NCBI RefSeq assembly: GCF_033807715.1
Contig: NC_084590.1
Location: 6,948,327 to 7,012,326, forward strand
Direction of reading: 5' to 3'
Length of the DNA stretch: 64,000 bases
DNA from: Cololabis saira
Lineage: Eukaryota; Chordata; Actinopteri; Beloniformes; Belonidae
This document shows positions 1-11,254 of this stretch, piece after piece. Positions within the stretch are counted from its first letter, which is position 1, and every line of letters begins with the position of its first letter. The notes under the pieces are model-generated. The model worked only from the letters and a program-made list of their open reading frames with translations. It searched no databases and was not told the DNA's origin. The position numbers were made by a program, and so were the translations under genes.

Positions 1-115
1 AGAGACCCGGAACGTGACCCCCGAGCAATTATTACATAAACAGTAGCAGGTAAAAACTCCCCTAGTGGCAGTCAAATGTTAAACCCAAACAGTGGCAGGG
101 TAGATACGTGTGCAT
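1..115 (-). repeat. LINE-tail type dispersed repeat, antisense fragment
   Basis: This segment reads, in antisense, like the repeat found in sense at 27294-27495 and 34706-34905. Shared landmarks are the words for 'gagcaattattacataa' and 'aaaaactcccct'. The family ends elsewhere in a short GAATT tail, which suggests a LINE or SINE 3' end. The copy is cut by the window edge. Confidence 0.55.
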
Positions 116-680
116 GAACCTCAGTTACCTCATTACCTCAGAGAAACCTGCAGACCATCACTGACATCGCAAATGTGGACTCGCTCCAAATACTTTAAAA
201 TGACACGACCCAGGTGAACATGATGATTGGACATGTAGGACGTGCCTTACCGTCAGGCTCGTAGCTACACTGCAGCAATAAACCGGTCTGAACTTATGCA
301 ATATTGGAAACAACTGCTTGAGGAATGCTGTGGTTTCTGGACATCATGGACGACCCAAACAAAACAAAACACTGATAACATGTCCAACTGCAGCCAAGAA
401 TGACTAATGTGTCTGACACGAGCGGTATGTTCTGCAACATTTCCACCAAACCAAGTGAGTGAAGCTTTTCAGTTGACTCACCCCATCACCGTTTCACAAT
501 GAACCGGAGCTTCTCCCGGGATCCGTTTCAGGAATGGGATGTTCTCACATGTATCTGGTTACCAGTCCTTGAAGCAGTCGCAGCGTTTTCATCTCATCTC
601 TAATGAAAGGATGAGTCAGCAGCACGCAACTCATCCCACCACTAAGATGTTCAAGGGTCCTATCTTTAGTATAACAATCA
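116..680. other. Unassigned intergenic sequence
   Basis: I see no ORF with domain content, no RNA gene and no clear repeat boundary. It is ordinary non-coding sequence as far as I can judge. Confidence 0.5.
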
Positions 681-688
681 ATTCATGT

Positions 689-1459
689 CAGGCGCGTAGC
701 CAGTAATGGGCCTGGGTGGCACTGGCCCACCCACATTACTCACTGGCCCTCCCGGCCAACTTTGATCAAAATACGTGTTTCACATAAATATATTTTTTTA
801 AATTATATGAGAAAAGGTACAAATATAAACGTGATTTGTTGTTGACTTGTGTCCAGCCTTTATTTTTTTTCTTTTGATTAAAACGGAACTTTTGAAACAA
901 GTTGTAGGGATCCAGCCTCGGGACATAATTGATTGCTCTGGTTCCGACAGATTGAGCTGCCTTTAGCCAGCAAGCTAGCCGGCGTTGCAGCCGACTTTAT
1001 CGCCACAAGAACGGTTAAACAGGGTTCATTGATTAGTTATTTAAAAAAAAAAAAAAACTTGAAGAAGACACGCCACTGCCAGAGCCTGTGGGCTGGGTGG
1101 ACTGAGTCCACCCAGCCCACTTCTTCACACTCAGCTCCAGAGGAGGTTAGCCCTGCTAGAAGATGTTAGCCCTGCCGCTAGAGGAGGTTAGCCCTGCCGC
1201 TAGAGGAGGTTAGTCCTGCCGCTAGAGGAGGTTAGCCCTGCCGCTGGCTTGCCGGCACCAGCGCTCTCTCCCGGTCAACCTGCAGTAGGCTAGCCCTTCA
1301 TTTATCTGCAATTGATGAACCACCTTTAATCTGTCACCTTTAGTCTGTTTGTCATGTTTTCTGCTTAAAAGTTTTTATAAGTCCGCTTTTTCTGGGACAA
1401 TATGGCCCACCCATTTTTGTCCTGGTCCACCCAAAAAAATAATTTTGCCTACGCCACTG
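689..1459. mobile_element. Non-autonomous hAT-like element with 8-bp TSD
   Basis: The two ends are imperfect inverted copies: CAGGCGCGTAGCCA on the left, and on the right the reverse complement CAGTGGCGTAGGCA. Perfect 8-bp duplications ATTCATGT flank the element at 681-688 and 1460-1467. An 8-bp duplication with CAG-type ends is the hAT signature. No transposase is encoded. The interior near both ends carries GGCCCACCC-like words and includes a short minisatellite at 1139-1245. Confidence 0.8.
1139..1245 (+). repeat. 22-bp minisatellite inside the hAT element
   Basis: About four to five copies of a 22-bp unit (AGAGGAGGTTAGCCCTGCCG plus CT) lie in tandem, the first ones diverged. It expands sequence inside the hAT-like element at 689-1459. 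Confidence 0.85.
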
Positions 1460-1467
1460 ATTCATGT

Positions 1468-2435
1468 CCTCAATTTACACTGCAACTGCAGGGCAGTTGT
1501 CCTTGGTAACGTTCGCCATGCACTCCAAAGAAGATCTTCACTGGTCAAGATGTTCTTGAATTTACAGCCTAGAGCCCTTTGTCCTGTGGTTTTGGACACC
1601 AGTTGTTGGAGTTCAGGGGCGTACGCCCAAATCCACACACGTTTCATTTGAATATCACAACCAACCAACCAAGCGACACAGTAAAATACATTCTTCAAGT
1701 CCGCAGAACATGTGGACTAGTTGGGCAAACTCCAAATTTCCCTCCAAGTCCCCAGCAAAGGCATAGAGCTAATCCCGTGTTCCAAGGCCAGGACAGAACC
1801 AACGTTATTCTTCCAGAATCTGAGGTCTGACTGTGGACCAGACTTCTCTAGCACCCCTGCATTGATCTTATCAGGGAGGCCAAAGAGAGTGATCTGAGAG
1901 TGAAGGTGAAAGTTAACAGGGTTAGAACCCGATTTGAACTGTTGGGGATCAAATCCAAATAGTCCTTAATCTCTCTCTTAACTTAAAATTCTCTGGTAAA
2001 TTGCATTAAAAGATCTTGAGAATTATGAGAAGTCTCTGCTTGCAAGGAACCCGCCTTCATGCCAGCAATAACAAATGGATGCAACCGAGTCCTCAGGCAG
2101 CAGGGCATTACATTTCGATGCAATTCTCTGGTGGAAATCCCTGCACAGGCTCAGGAATGGTAAGTGACCCGCATTCACATAGCGCCTTTAAGCTCAGCTA
2201 CAGCCTGCATAACCCTTTACAATGTGTTTCTAATTCACTCTCACTGTATTATGGGTATGTTGAAGGGGGTGGGGACTGAACCACCAGCCTGAACTGGACT
2301 GAGGGGAAAATGCAAAATTTTATCAGCATATAGTTCAAAAGATGTCATCATCTATGGTAGAAGGGTAAGTGTTGAAGGCGTGAGAAAGACGCCCCTGATG
2401 ACGATCAATACGTAAAAGTTTTGGAGCGGCTTTGG
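1468..2435. other. Unassigned intergenic sequence
   Basis: Short open frames occur but none has recognisable domain content. I see no RNA gene and no repeat boundary. Confidence 0.45.
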
Positions 2436-2439
2436 TTTC

Positions 2440-2885
2440 CAGAGCTGCTTCAGAGCTGGACCAAAATACATCAGTGACCTCCTGACCCAGTATGAATCTT
2501 CCAGACCCCTCAGGTCATCTGGATCTGGTCTTTTATCAGTTCCCAGAGTCAGAACCAGACATGGAGAAGCTGTGTTCAGCTTCTATGCTCCACACGTCTG
2601 GACCAAACTCCCAGAATGCCTCAGATCAGCTGAAACACTCACACTGTGTATTTAAGTCCAGGTTGGAAACTCAGCTGTTCTCAGCTGAATCTGAACAAAG
2701 ATCCAAACCTGAACTGGAACTTTTAAACTTGACTTTAGAAACTGGATCCTATTTTGCCACTGGTTTTTATATGATTTTGATCTATTCCTTTTTTGTTTAA
2801 ATTTTAAATCATGCTTTTTATTCATGTTTTAATGTCTGTAAAGCACTTTCAATCACCTTGTTGTTGAATCGTGCTATACAAATAC
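2440..2885 (+). mobile_element. L2-type LINE, 3' end of ORF2 and tail, degenerate
   Basis: Forward translation, with frame breaks, gives the typical C-terminal end of an L2-like reverse transcriptase ORF: 'YISDLLTQYESSRPLR', 'FYAPHVWTKLPE' and 'FKSRLETQLF'. After it comes the 3' UTR signature 'GTAAAGCACTTT...GTGCTATACAAATA', which runs into a pentanucleotide array at 2886. The copy is dead (frameshifted) and 5' truncated. Confidence 0.75.
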
Positions 2886-3017
2886 ACTTGCCTTGCCTTG
2901 TCTTGCCTGGCCTGGCCTGGCCTGGCCTGGCCTGGCCTGGCCTGGCCTGGCCTGGCCTGGCCTTGCCTTGCCTTGCCTTGCCTTGCCTTGCCTTGCCTTG
3001 CCTTGCCTTGCCTTGCC
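2886..3017 (+). repeat. Pentanucleotide (CCTTG/CCTGG)n minisatellite
   Basis: About 26 tandem 5-bp units change from CCTTG to CCTGG and back to CCTTG. It directly follows the LINE tail at 2440-2885, so it probably grew from the LINE's own 3' terminal repeats. Long ORFs here in several frames come only from the repeat. Confidence 0.95.
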
Positions 3018-3250
3018 GGATATGTAGGATGTCTGAGCAACTCAGGAGATCATCTTCTAAAGGGTTATGCTCTGGACTCTGATCGGATAAAAGATTTACT
3101 TCCATGTTTGTCCTAAAGTGGAGCGTCAATGACAAGATATACACTTTGGACTAACCCGACCCACAATGCACTGCCCAGCTGTCTCCATGTGGAGAACCAG
3201 AGTTGGGCTGAACTGGCGTCGTAGAGCTGTCACACTACGAACAGACCACT

Positions 3251-3287
3251 GGTGAGGTGGTCTCACTGATACAGAGACCACCTCACC
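3251..3287. repeat. Perfect 14-bp inverted repeat (hairpin)
   Basis: The arm GGTGAGGTGGTCTC at 3251-3264 is matched by its exact reverse complement at 3274-3287, with a 9-base loop. There is no T-run or transcript context, so no function is assigned. Confidence 0.8.
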
Positions 3288-3385
3288 CAAGCCATACCGC
3301 TGGTGTTGGTGCTCAACTGAGTTACTCTTCCCAGGGTCCCTTGGGACCAACTTCATTAGTGTTACTGTGAAAACAGTCTTAGTTA

Positions 3386-3850
3386 GGGTGCTTTCACACC
3401 TGTCCCCTTTGGAGCAGTTGTTCGGAAACAGGGAGCGTTTCCCCCTAAAGATCGGCAATCGCGCTCGGATGCGGGACAAAACAAGCAAGCCGAGATCTCC
3501 TAGGAGAGGTGGTCTCGGCTCGCTTCCATTCCAGACCTGGAGCGGTTCGTTTGCAGTGAGAACATAATCCACACAGCAACCGACAAACAAACTAGCCACA
3601 CTCGCTTACGATGCTCCATAGTTGTTGTTTTTCCCGGGGTACGGAAGAGGAAACTCCTTCCACGTTGATTTCTGACCAATGAGTGAACAGTTGGTTCGCG
3701 CATGGCATTTGTTAACAGCTTTGAACCGCTACAGATGGTTGCATGTGAACACAAACGCCAAAAATGAAAAACAAAACAACTGTATCGATTTAGCCCCTGA
3801 ATTGGAACAAAACAAACGGACCACAGATCTGAAACCCCCCTAAGTTAAAC
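3386..3850. mobile_element. Possible DNA-transposon (MITE) relic
   Basis: The start 'GGGTGCTTTCACACC' is a common terminal word of teleost DNA-transposon relics, and the body has GGTTCG and CGGACCA-type words in both orientations. I could not find a clean opposite end or a target duplication, so class and borders are uncertain. Confidence 0.35.
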
Positions 3851-5054
3851 TAGTCTGTTTGTTCCCTTACTTCCTCCTCAGTGCTGTGAATGTTTAATGG
3901 GCACGCAGGGTCAGCTCATCGTGTTTGTAATTGTGTCTAAGATGAAGTTCTGGTCTGTTTGTGTTGAATCTCTCAGTTCCAAGGGGTTCACAAACTTTTG
4001 CTTCCCGACGTTTTGTAAAAGCACAGGAACAAATTATGAGAGCCTGCATCCCTCTCCTCCTGGAGAAGACCACATTTCTGCTGCTTTGGAATGAGAGCAG
4101 TCTGGGTACGATAATTTTGAACAGACCAGAACCTAAACGGTACCAACCTTGACAGGTTCTGCAGAGCCTTCAGCACTTCTCAGAAGCCGCACCAGCAACT
4201 CTGAGGCTCTTCTTGTGAGAGTACTCTCAGGTGCTGCTGCAGCTGGGCCATCATCTGGGCCACATAATCCATTTCCATCTCCAAGTCCCAACTGTTCTCT
4301 CTCTGTAGAGCCAGAACCACTTGTTCAGGGGCTCCCTTAAGCCTAAAGGGGTGTTTGTGGCTGGCGGTCCCTGAACTCATGAACAAACCGGCTCCATGAG
4401 AGCCTTTGTTCTGAGCACTGCTCCACTGGGGCGCAGCTTCCCTCCGGCCCGCTTCATGCAGCGTGGACGCATGCAGCGGGCCGGTCCAGCTCACATGGAT
4501 CCCATGAGAGTCGCGCTTTGATTATTCAGCTTGGATCAGCAATTTGTTGATCACACTGGAGTGAATCCAGATGGGCATTTCTTTTTGACATGAGTGTGCG
4601 CGCGCACACATACACACAAACACGCAGTAGATTCAAACAAGGAAACCCCACATTAAAGGAAGGCCCCTGTTGTTGCCTCCAGCGTCTGTGGGTCCAAGAA
4701 CAGTTCCTGGTATTGGACCCACAGACGCTGGTGCTGTAAATACCAGCGTTTAGGTGGAATTATCAAGGCGATGCGTGACTGGTTGGTCCCAACTATATAT
4801 CATTTACATGTTTACTTGGTTCCAGATCAGCTCCGCAGCCTTTCAGTCAAGATGCGGTTGTACTCACAGGTTCTTTACTGGGATTTATATAATGCTATCA
4901 AACTAAACAGGAAACGGTCTGCAACCTAAGCAGACTCAAATATCGAGTTTAACAATATCTGGGTATTCCTTCAGGAAAGCAAAAGACAGGAAATAATATC
5001 CAGATGTCCAATTGGAAAACAACACACATGACTATTTATATTGTATTTATAAAG

Positions 5055-5055
<1 letters not shown>
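3851..5055. other. Unassigned intergenic sequence
   Basis: No coding or RNA gene is seen. It contains the perfect hairpin at 4679-4731, listed separately. Confidence 0.45.
4679..4731. repeat. Perfect 19-bp inverted repeat (hairpin)
   Basis: The arm CCAGCGTCTGTGGGTCCAA (4679-4697) is followed by a 15-base spacer and its exact reverse complement at 4713-4731. Perfect arms of this length in otherwise diverged DNA point to a recent or conserved fold-back. No TIR family or RNA gene is recognised. Confidence 0.9.

Positions 5056-5056
<1 letters not shown>

Positions 5057-5140
<84 letters not shown>
5057..5140. repeat. (AT)n microsatellite
   Basis: About 40 uninterrupted AT dinucleotides. The 'YIYIYI' ORFs over it are artefacts of the repeat. 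Confidence 0.98.
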
Positions 5141-5144
<4 letters not shown>

Positions 5145-5227
5145 TTTCTAGAGGGGGCTCTTTTTGCAGATTACAGGACCTCATTAAAGTGGCGACTAAA
5201 AACGAACAGTCTAGCGGCTGGTCGTTT

Positions 5228-5472
5228 GTCTCGTCTAGTCCAGTCTAGTTTAGTTAAATTTAATCTAGTTTACTCTAGTCTAGTTTAATCTAGTTTAATT
5301 TAGTTTAGTCTAGTCTAGTTTAGTCTAGTTTAATTTAGTTTAGTCTAGTCTAGTCTAGTCTAGTCTAGTTTATTCTAGTTTAGTTTAATTTAGTCTAGTC
5401 TAGTCTAGTCTAGTCTAGTCTAGTTTAGTTTAGTCTAGTCTAGTTTAGTTTAGTTTAGTCTAGTCTAGTTTA
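5228..5472. repeat. Pentanucleotide (TAGTC/TAGTT)n minisatellite
   Basis: Roughly 48 units of TAGTC, TAGTT and TAATT variants run in tandem over about 245 bp. The unit variants are interspersed. Confidence 0.95.
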
Positions 5473-5475
5473 GCT

Positions 5476-6280
5476 TGCTGTATTTGGTTTTATTGTCATT
5501 GCTTGGCTGCTGAGGATAACTTGAAAGGTGCAAATGCAGCTTTCAAAACTCGGCTGGATGTTTCATTACTTCAGTCCATCGTTATAACGCAATCTCTCAG
5601 TCCTTTCTTCTACACTTGCTGTACACTTGGAGTTACATAAACACTCATCACCATCTGGCCCTAAACATAGGGTTGCTTTATCTCCAGTAAATGCCTTTAA
5701 ACATGCAGGGAAAGAGTTGTCCTGACAGTAACAAGGGTCAATTTAACTGTCAGCTGCAAGCTCACTTGCAGGAGCAAAGGTCATGTGACTTTCTTACATC
5801 ACGCAGGCCTGTAACACCAGGTTAAACTCTACACAATTAGTCCTTCAAATCAAGAGTTTAACGGCCTTGTCCATGCTATCGTTTAGCAGATACCCTAACG
5901 TTGCATTCTCACATTCTTTGTTCCGCTTTAAACAAACCAAAGTTTGTTTTTGCGTGAAAAGTCCAGTTCATTTGTGGAGGTGTGACAGCGCAATCAAACT
6001 CTGAAGCGGGTCGAAGAAGTAGACTCTGGTCTGCCTAAAAACGTGGGTCTCGGTGCACTTTAAGCAGACCAAATGCATGAAGTGGATTACGACCTAGAAG
6101 ATTGTGGGTAAACACAACCTAAACCAATGTCTGTTGGTCAGTTGCAGAGGGAAGACGAGGTAAATGCTCTGATAGAGGTACAGTCAGACAAAAATACCTC
6201 ACAACTGCTGCCAAACCCTCAAGAACGATCAATATGCCAACTAACCAGCGAGGAAGTCACGCTGCAATTACCAAACATAT
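5476..6280. other. Unassigned, possibly diverged MITE sequence
   Basis: The stretch at about 5920-6080 (AAACAAACCAAAG, GTGTGACAGC, GAGCAGACC-like words) resembles the interior of teleost DNA-transposon relics such as that at 3386. No borders could be defined and no gene is seen. Confidence 0.35.
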
Positions 6281-6285
6281 GAGCT

Positions 6286-6942
6286 GCGTCTGAAATTCCA
6301 TACTTCCACCCTAATGAGTAGCAAAAACAGTATGTGAGATTTTTTAGTGCGTCCAAAACATTAGTACGTACTCAATAGTATGTACTATCCATACTCATTC
6401 TGGAGAAATTTACTAGTATGGATTGATGGACACTAGCTAAGCAGAAACTTCCCACAATGCAATGCAGCGGTGTTTGGTTGCTAAGTGCTGTGTAAATACT
6501 TAGCAACCAACAAAAATGGAGGATAACGTTACCGGTACCAAGCAAAGCTCCACCACCATCACGCTACAGTTCAAATGTGAGTAATTAGGTGTGATTTCGC
6601 TTTGGTTTCCATAAGATATTAACCAGATGATTCATCATTTATCACATTATTGTGTGGGTAGATGTATTTGCAAAGTTTACAAATGAGCAGCTACAGGCAG
6701 CCAATAAAATTAAATGAAATAAAATAAAATAAATGGGAAAGAGCGGAGTGGTGCGGCTACTGCTGCTGTGACAGGAGTTGTTACCATGGTAACAATTCCC
6801 CCTCCCAACGGGAGGAAGTGCCGTGTGGCTCTGAGTAGTACGTCCCAATTAATGCACACTACTGATATTTACTCAAAAGTGTGCCGAACTTAAGTATACT
6901 TTTGAGTATATACTGTTTAGTATGGCATTTCGGACGCACCGA
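6286..6942. mobile_element. TIR element (MITE)
   Basis: The left end 'GCGTCTGAAATTCCATACT' and right end 'AGTATGGCATTTCGGACGC' are inverted copies with a few mismatches. Sub-terminal words such as AGTACGTACTCA and GAGTATATACT also pair. The element has no transposase. A clean duplication could not be fixed. It contains a palindrome TTGTTACCATGGTAACAA at 6778-6795. Confidence 0.65.
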
Positions 6943-8090
6943 TGAACAATTTTCCTTCTTCGTTGTTTGTCTTGCCGCCTCCTTCAGTAATTCTTGGTGC
7001 AGCGCCACCACAGGCGAGTAGGGGAACTCGTTATGTAAAGGGTTTGGTTTGTTTCAGTGTGAGTTTCTAGTTCAGCGTGACAGAAAATGAGGACTGTACA
7101 GGAACCTCACATTCTGCTCTTCCGGACTTTCAAAGGCTCAAAATAGTTTTCAAACATACCCGTTCTTTTAGAAACTGCACGATTGATTGAGCATTAAACG
7201 AATATTTGAACAGAAGAAGCCTACTGTCACGATATAGGGGTTCTGTTAGGTTTTGGGTTTCTACTCTTGTGTTAATGTTTGTTTTTCTGGTTTGCTCTTG
7301 TTTCCTGTTTTATTTTGATAGTCTGTGTCCTTGTGTAGTGACATTTTGTCGTGGCTTTCCAGTAGATGGTTAACAAAGCAAAGAATGTTTGACCCAAACA
7401 TCACCCAAATGTTTTCTTTGGACCACTTTTGAGAATGACGTTGTTTACTCAGGGTGAGTGTGGTGGCCAAAACTCAGCCACATAACCACCAGACCTGCCC
7501 CAAATCAGCTTTCTCTTTGCACCTTTCACATAATCCATGTCAAAGCCAATTTGAGGTTTGAGCCACATTTGGCTCTGTTGGCAATGTAGCAAAATCAAAA
7601 GTGCCAAAAATAGCTCATGATAGGCCCAAGTCGGCCTGCTGCTTGAGTTTATGCTAATGTTTGGTAGATTTGCAGTGACAACATGTAAGAAAAACACAGT
7701 AAGCCAGCAGCGGACACACATCTGAGACATTTCACCATTTCAACGAATTTGATGGACTAATGAACACTTCCATAAATGTCAATTAACGCAGTTAGCGTTT
7801 CCATCCTCAAATGCAGGTTTAAGTTGTGTTGTGCAAAAAAAAGATATCTGGTAAACAGCCCTGTGGTCGATGACTCAAAATCTTCCCCGTGGACAATATA
7901 TCCTCCAGACTGAAGATGGCTGAGATCATCTGGCCTGTAATCAGTGCTTAGTTGAAAAGCCTTAATCTCAATGTTGACATATTCAGTTTGCTTGTCTCCG
8001 CGGTGCCTTGGCCCGCTGTGCTGTGTGAGCTTTGCAGAGACTGAACAGTGGGACATTTTGTTTTGCCGCTGTTATAGCTCTGTTCTGCCA
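6943..8090. other. Unassigned intergenic sequence
   Basis: Nothing recognisable as a gene, RNA or bounded repeat. Confidence 0.4.
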
Positions 8091-8237
8091 TGAGAGATAA
8101 CTGGGGAGTAACTGGGAGATAACTGGGAGATAACTGGGGGGTAACTGGGAGATAACTTGGAGATAACTGGGAGGTACAGTAACCATGAGATAACTGGGAG
8201 GTAACCGGGAGATAACTGGGAGGTAACCGGGAGATAG
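8091..8237. repeat. 11-bp minisatellite
   Basis: About 13 copies of an 11-bp unit (GAGATAACTGG, GAGGTAACCGG and variants). The alternation of AGAT and AGGT variants in the second half suggests a 22-bp higher-order unit. Confidence 0.92.
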
Positions 8238-8489
8238 CACCAGAGATGAACAGTAACAAGTGTCATGTGACTGGGCAATATGGAACGGTGTAACAGAAGT
8301 GCAAGAATGGTTACAAACTCTGCACACAGGATGGAACTAGGGTCACGGGGGAAAGCTATGAACGGCTGGTGGTTCATCTGGCTCAGTGCTGTTGAGGTGG
8401 CTGTCAAAACACCTGACCAAATGGCAAGAAAGTTACAGAAGCAGCAGAAGAAGCAGATGGGGCTCTGAGAGACGCAGAGGTTGGCTAGA

Positions 8490-9403
8490 CTGGTCGGATT
8501 TTGAACTTTTAACAGCTGACCGGGACGAGCTACTGTGCAAACCCTGTTGCCACTGCAGATGATCTAGAATGCAGCAGCAGGTCTGGTCTTCAACCAACCC
8601 AAGAGAGCTCATGTCACTCTGCTAATCTCCCTGCACTGGCTCACAGTTGCAGCATTAACTTCAAAACTCTGATTCTGGCTACCAAACACTTACCCAAACG
8701 GCTCCTCAATACTTTCGCTCCTTCATCCAGAGCTACTCTACCTCTACCATCACTCCTTCATTTAGAGCTACACTCCCTCTACCTTCACTCCTTCATCCAG
8801 AGCTACTCTCCCTGGTTCTTCCACCACAACGTGGTGTGAAATCAGTATCAGACTCTTCTCCTCCATTGTTCCCTGATGATGGAACAACTTATCAAACGTC
8901 TGATCTGCAGGTCCGTACCTACTTTTAAGAGCAAGCTAAAGACTCAGCTCTTTAAGGAGCACTTCTGCATCTAGTAAGCTGCACGCACTTTCAGACGTAG
9001 CTTTCTTATATACTGTATATATAAAAAAAGTTATATTCTAGCCCTAACCCTCCCTCCGGGAGGAGACCCCGGGGAAGACCCAGGACACGCTGGAGAGACT
9101 ATGTCTCTCGGCTGGCCGGAAGAGCTGGAGGAAGTGTCTGGGGTGAAGGAAGTCTGGGCATCTCTGCGGAGGCTGATGCCCGCGCGACCCGGGAACGGAT
9201 AAGCGGCAGACGATGGATGGATGGATGGATGGATGGATGGATGGATGGATGGATGGATGGATGGATATATTCTAGCACTGGCATGGCACCTGTGTCCAAC
9301 TGGATTGTCAGCAGTCTGACCAGCACTGATCCTCCTGTGATTTTGTGCTTGTGTTGTTCTCTCAGATGTAAGTCGCTTTGGATAAAAGCGTCTGCTAAAT
9401 GAC
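8490..9403 (+). mobile_element. LINE ORF2 C-terminus and 3' UTR, degenerate and interrupted
   Basis: With frameshifts this reads as the end of a LINE ORF2: a 'NAAAGLVFNQPKRAHVTLL' and 'LHWLTVAA' region, then 'TFKSKLKTQLFKEHFC'. It ends with the tail word TCGCTTTGGATAAAAGCGTC TGCTAAATGAC at about 9370-9403. The LINE is split by the RTE insertion at 9043-9265. A local triplication of about 39 bp ('CTCCTTCATCCAGAGCTAC') is at 8708-8818. The copy is inactive. Confidence 0.75.
9043..9265 (+). mobile_element. RTE-type LINE 3' fragment with 11-bp TSD
   Basis: The fragment encodes the far C-terminus of an RTE-like ORF (a [20 protein letters not shown] string read across frames). It ends in the RTE tail GGATAAGCGGCAGACGATGG followed by (GGAT)n. 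The 11-bp duplications TATATTCTAGC at 9032-9042 and 9266-9276 are exact and prove insertion into the older LINE at 8490-9403. It is strongly 5' truncated. Confidence 0.88.
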
Positions 9404-9599
9404 AGTAGTAGTAGTAGTAGCCATACTGGGCAACCTGAAGGAGCGTCCAGCAGCTAACACTGACCTGGCGGCAGCTTCCTGCAGCAGCAGTAAATTCCTG
9501 CAGCAGAGTTTACCTCCTGCACCATCGATTAACCCCTGCAGCAGCGATTAGTGACCGCAGCAGCTGTGAACTCCCAAACTCTTGCAACAGCGGTTGACA

Positions 9600-9780
9600 A
9601 CTGCAGTGGCGGTAAACTCTGTGTGGAGTTTCCATGTTTTCACCCTGCTTGCGTGGGTTTCTCCAGGTCCTCCGGCTTCATCCCACAGCCTAAAACATGC
9701 ACTTAAGAGCAAGTGGTGATTTCCTGTAGTGAGAGTGTGTATACAAAAGTGCTATACAAAAACCACCCTGAACCAACTTT
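9600..9780 (+). mobile_element. SINE body fragment
   Basis: The stretch 'GTGTGGAGTTTCCATGTTTT ... TGCGTGGGTTTCTCC ... CATCCCACAGCCTAAAACATGC' is the conserved body of a tRNA-derived SINE type known from fish. It ends near 'GTGCTATACAAAAACCACC'. The tRNA-like head with A and B boxes is not recognisable here. Confidence 0.7.
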
Positions 9781-10695
9781 CTGTGACATTCTAGTGGCAT
9801 GAAATTCCAAAATGCCCGTATTTTCTTCTTCTCCTCCCCTCAGATAGGTTCATCAGGGCGAGCTGAAGCGAATCATTGGAGTGTGAAGTTGTAAAGCAAA
9901 CACAGCATGTTATGATTAAAAGCATGCGGTCTCTCCGCACGCCTTCACACAATGACAATCAGCAGCGCTGCAGCTGAGGAACAGCCTTCGCTTTTCTGCT
10001 CATGTCTTCTTCTCCCACCTCTCCAACTTCTACCAGTCCTCTTCTTTTTATTCTTTGCAGCGTTTTTGCGTCCAGCCCGCAGATTGAACATGTGGCTGTC
10101 GGCCAAAGCGGAGAAGAGGCCGCTGTGATGGATCAAAGTCTGCTGGCATCTTCAGCAGATTCCTGCAATCCATCGCTTACACGTCCTTCAGATTACAGAA
10201 AAGCTTTTTTGTTATGAGAGCAGGCAAGCGTTAAAAGTGCCTGACGTTTCTGCGGGCGAGTGAGCCAGTCATTATTGGGGTTTCAGCGGGACAGCAGGAC
10301 GGATCCCAGAGGGGAAGCTCATTTTTATTAACCTCTTAGTTACAGTTAATTGTGACTCTTCTGAGCTTACAGTACACCAACAAAACTGTGTTCTGGAAAT
10401 GTTTATGAAATTAGTCCCACGACAAAGTGTAAACACATCTGTAAAACTTTTATTACAATTATAAGAACCGTAAAACTCCAACAACAGGCCTTGTAAAGAT
10501 GACTCTGTCCCTTGTTTGGTTTGCTGCTTTTTATTACAGCCCCGATGACTGCAGAAACATTAAGAAACCACTCAACCAACCCGACCCTTATTTTGCAGTA
10601 ACTCCATGGCAACTTTGATCCATGTGAGAGCTGGAAAACTCCCAATTAAGTACTCTTTTATTGATTTAATTTTCTTTGTGGGGAACAACGACGAG
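9781..10695. other. Unassigned intergenic sequence
   Basis: Short ORFs only; no domain, RNA or repeat border recognised. Confidence 0.4.
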
Positions 10696-10699
10696 ATAT

Positions 10700-11090
10700 A
10701 AGTTGGGTGTTGTTACATCTGACCTCCATCAGTGTGAACTCTGATGTCCCTACAAGAGACATCAGAGAAAGATTACTTTATTCTTTATTAATATTTGTAA
10801 GAAATGTATCCATATCAAAAACCCTGCAAGTTCTAGACCAAAAATTATGTTACAGTTCAGAAAATCATAGTACAGCACAAAACACGCTCTCAGAGGTAAT
10901 TTTTCACTGCCAAAAATAGAATAAAGACAAACTATGGTAAAAAAAACGGTGATGTACAGAGCGATGTCTGCATGGAACACACTTCCCAAATACTTTAAGC
11001 AAATTATTAACATCAAATAATTCAAATTGTTATCTCTTGAATAGATACATATAAAACTTATTTAATTATTATTACATAAATAAATAATGT
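10700..11090 (+). mobile_element. LINE ORF2 C-terminal fragment, decayed
   Basis: Forward translation with frameshifts gives 'HALREVIFHCQK', then 'KKTVMYRAMSAWNTLPKYFK' and 'QIINIK'. This pattern (a basic 'YGK...MYR...WN.LP..' block close to the ORF end) is the usual C-terminus of Jockey/CR1-group LINEs. It runs into an (AT)n tract at 11161. Confidence 0.55.
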
Positions 11091-11159
11091 AGATAGTACA
11101 TGGGTATGTGTACATGTATATATGTATAATATGTACACATATGTATATATGTGTATATG

Positions 11160-11160
<1 letters not shown>

Positions 11161-11252
<92 letters not shown>
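11161..11252. repeat. (AT)n microsatellite
   Basis: More than 40 AT dinucleotides, flanked by purine-pyrimidine TATG and TGTA words. Confidence 0.98.

Positions 11253-11254
<2 letters not shown>

Noticed and set aside
2818..3144. Lys-Ala-Arg-Gln-Gly repeat ORF
   Set aside because: Translation of the CCTTG/CCTGG pentanucleotide array.
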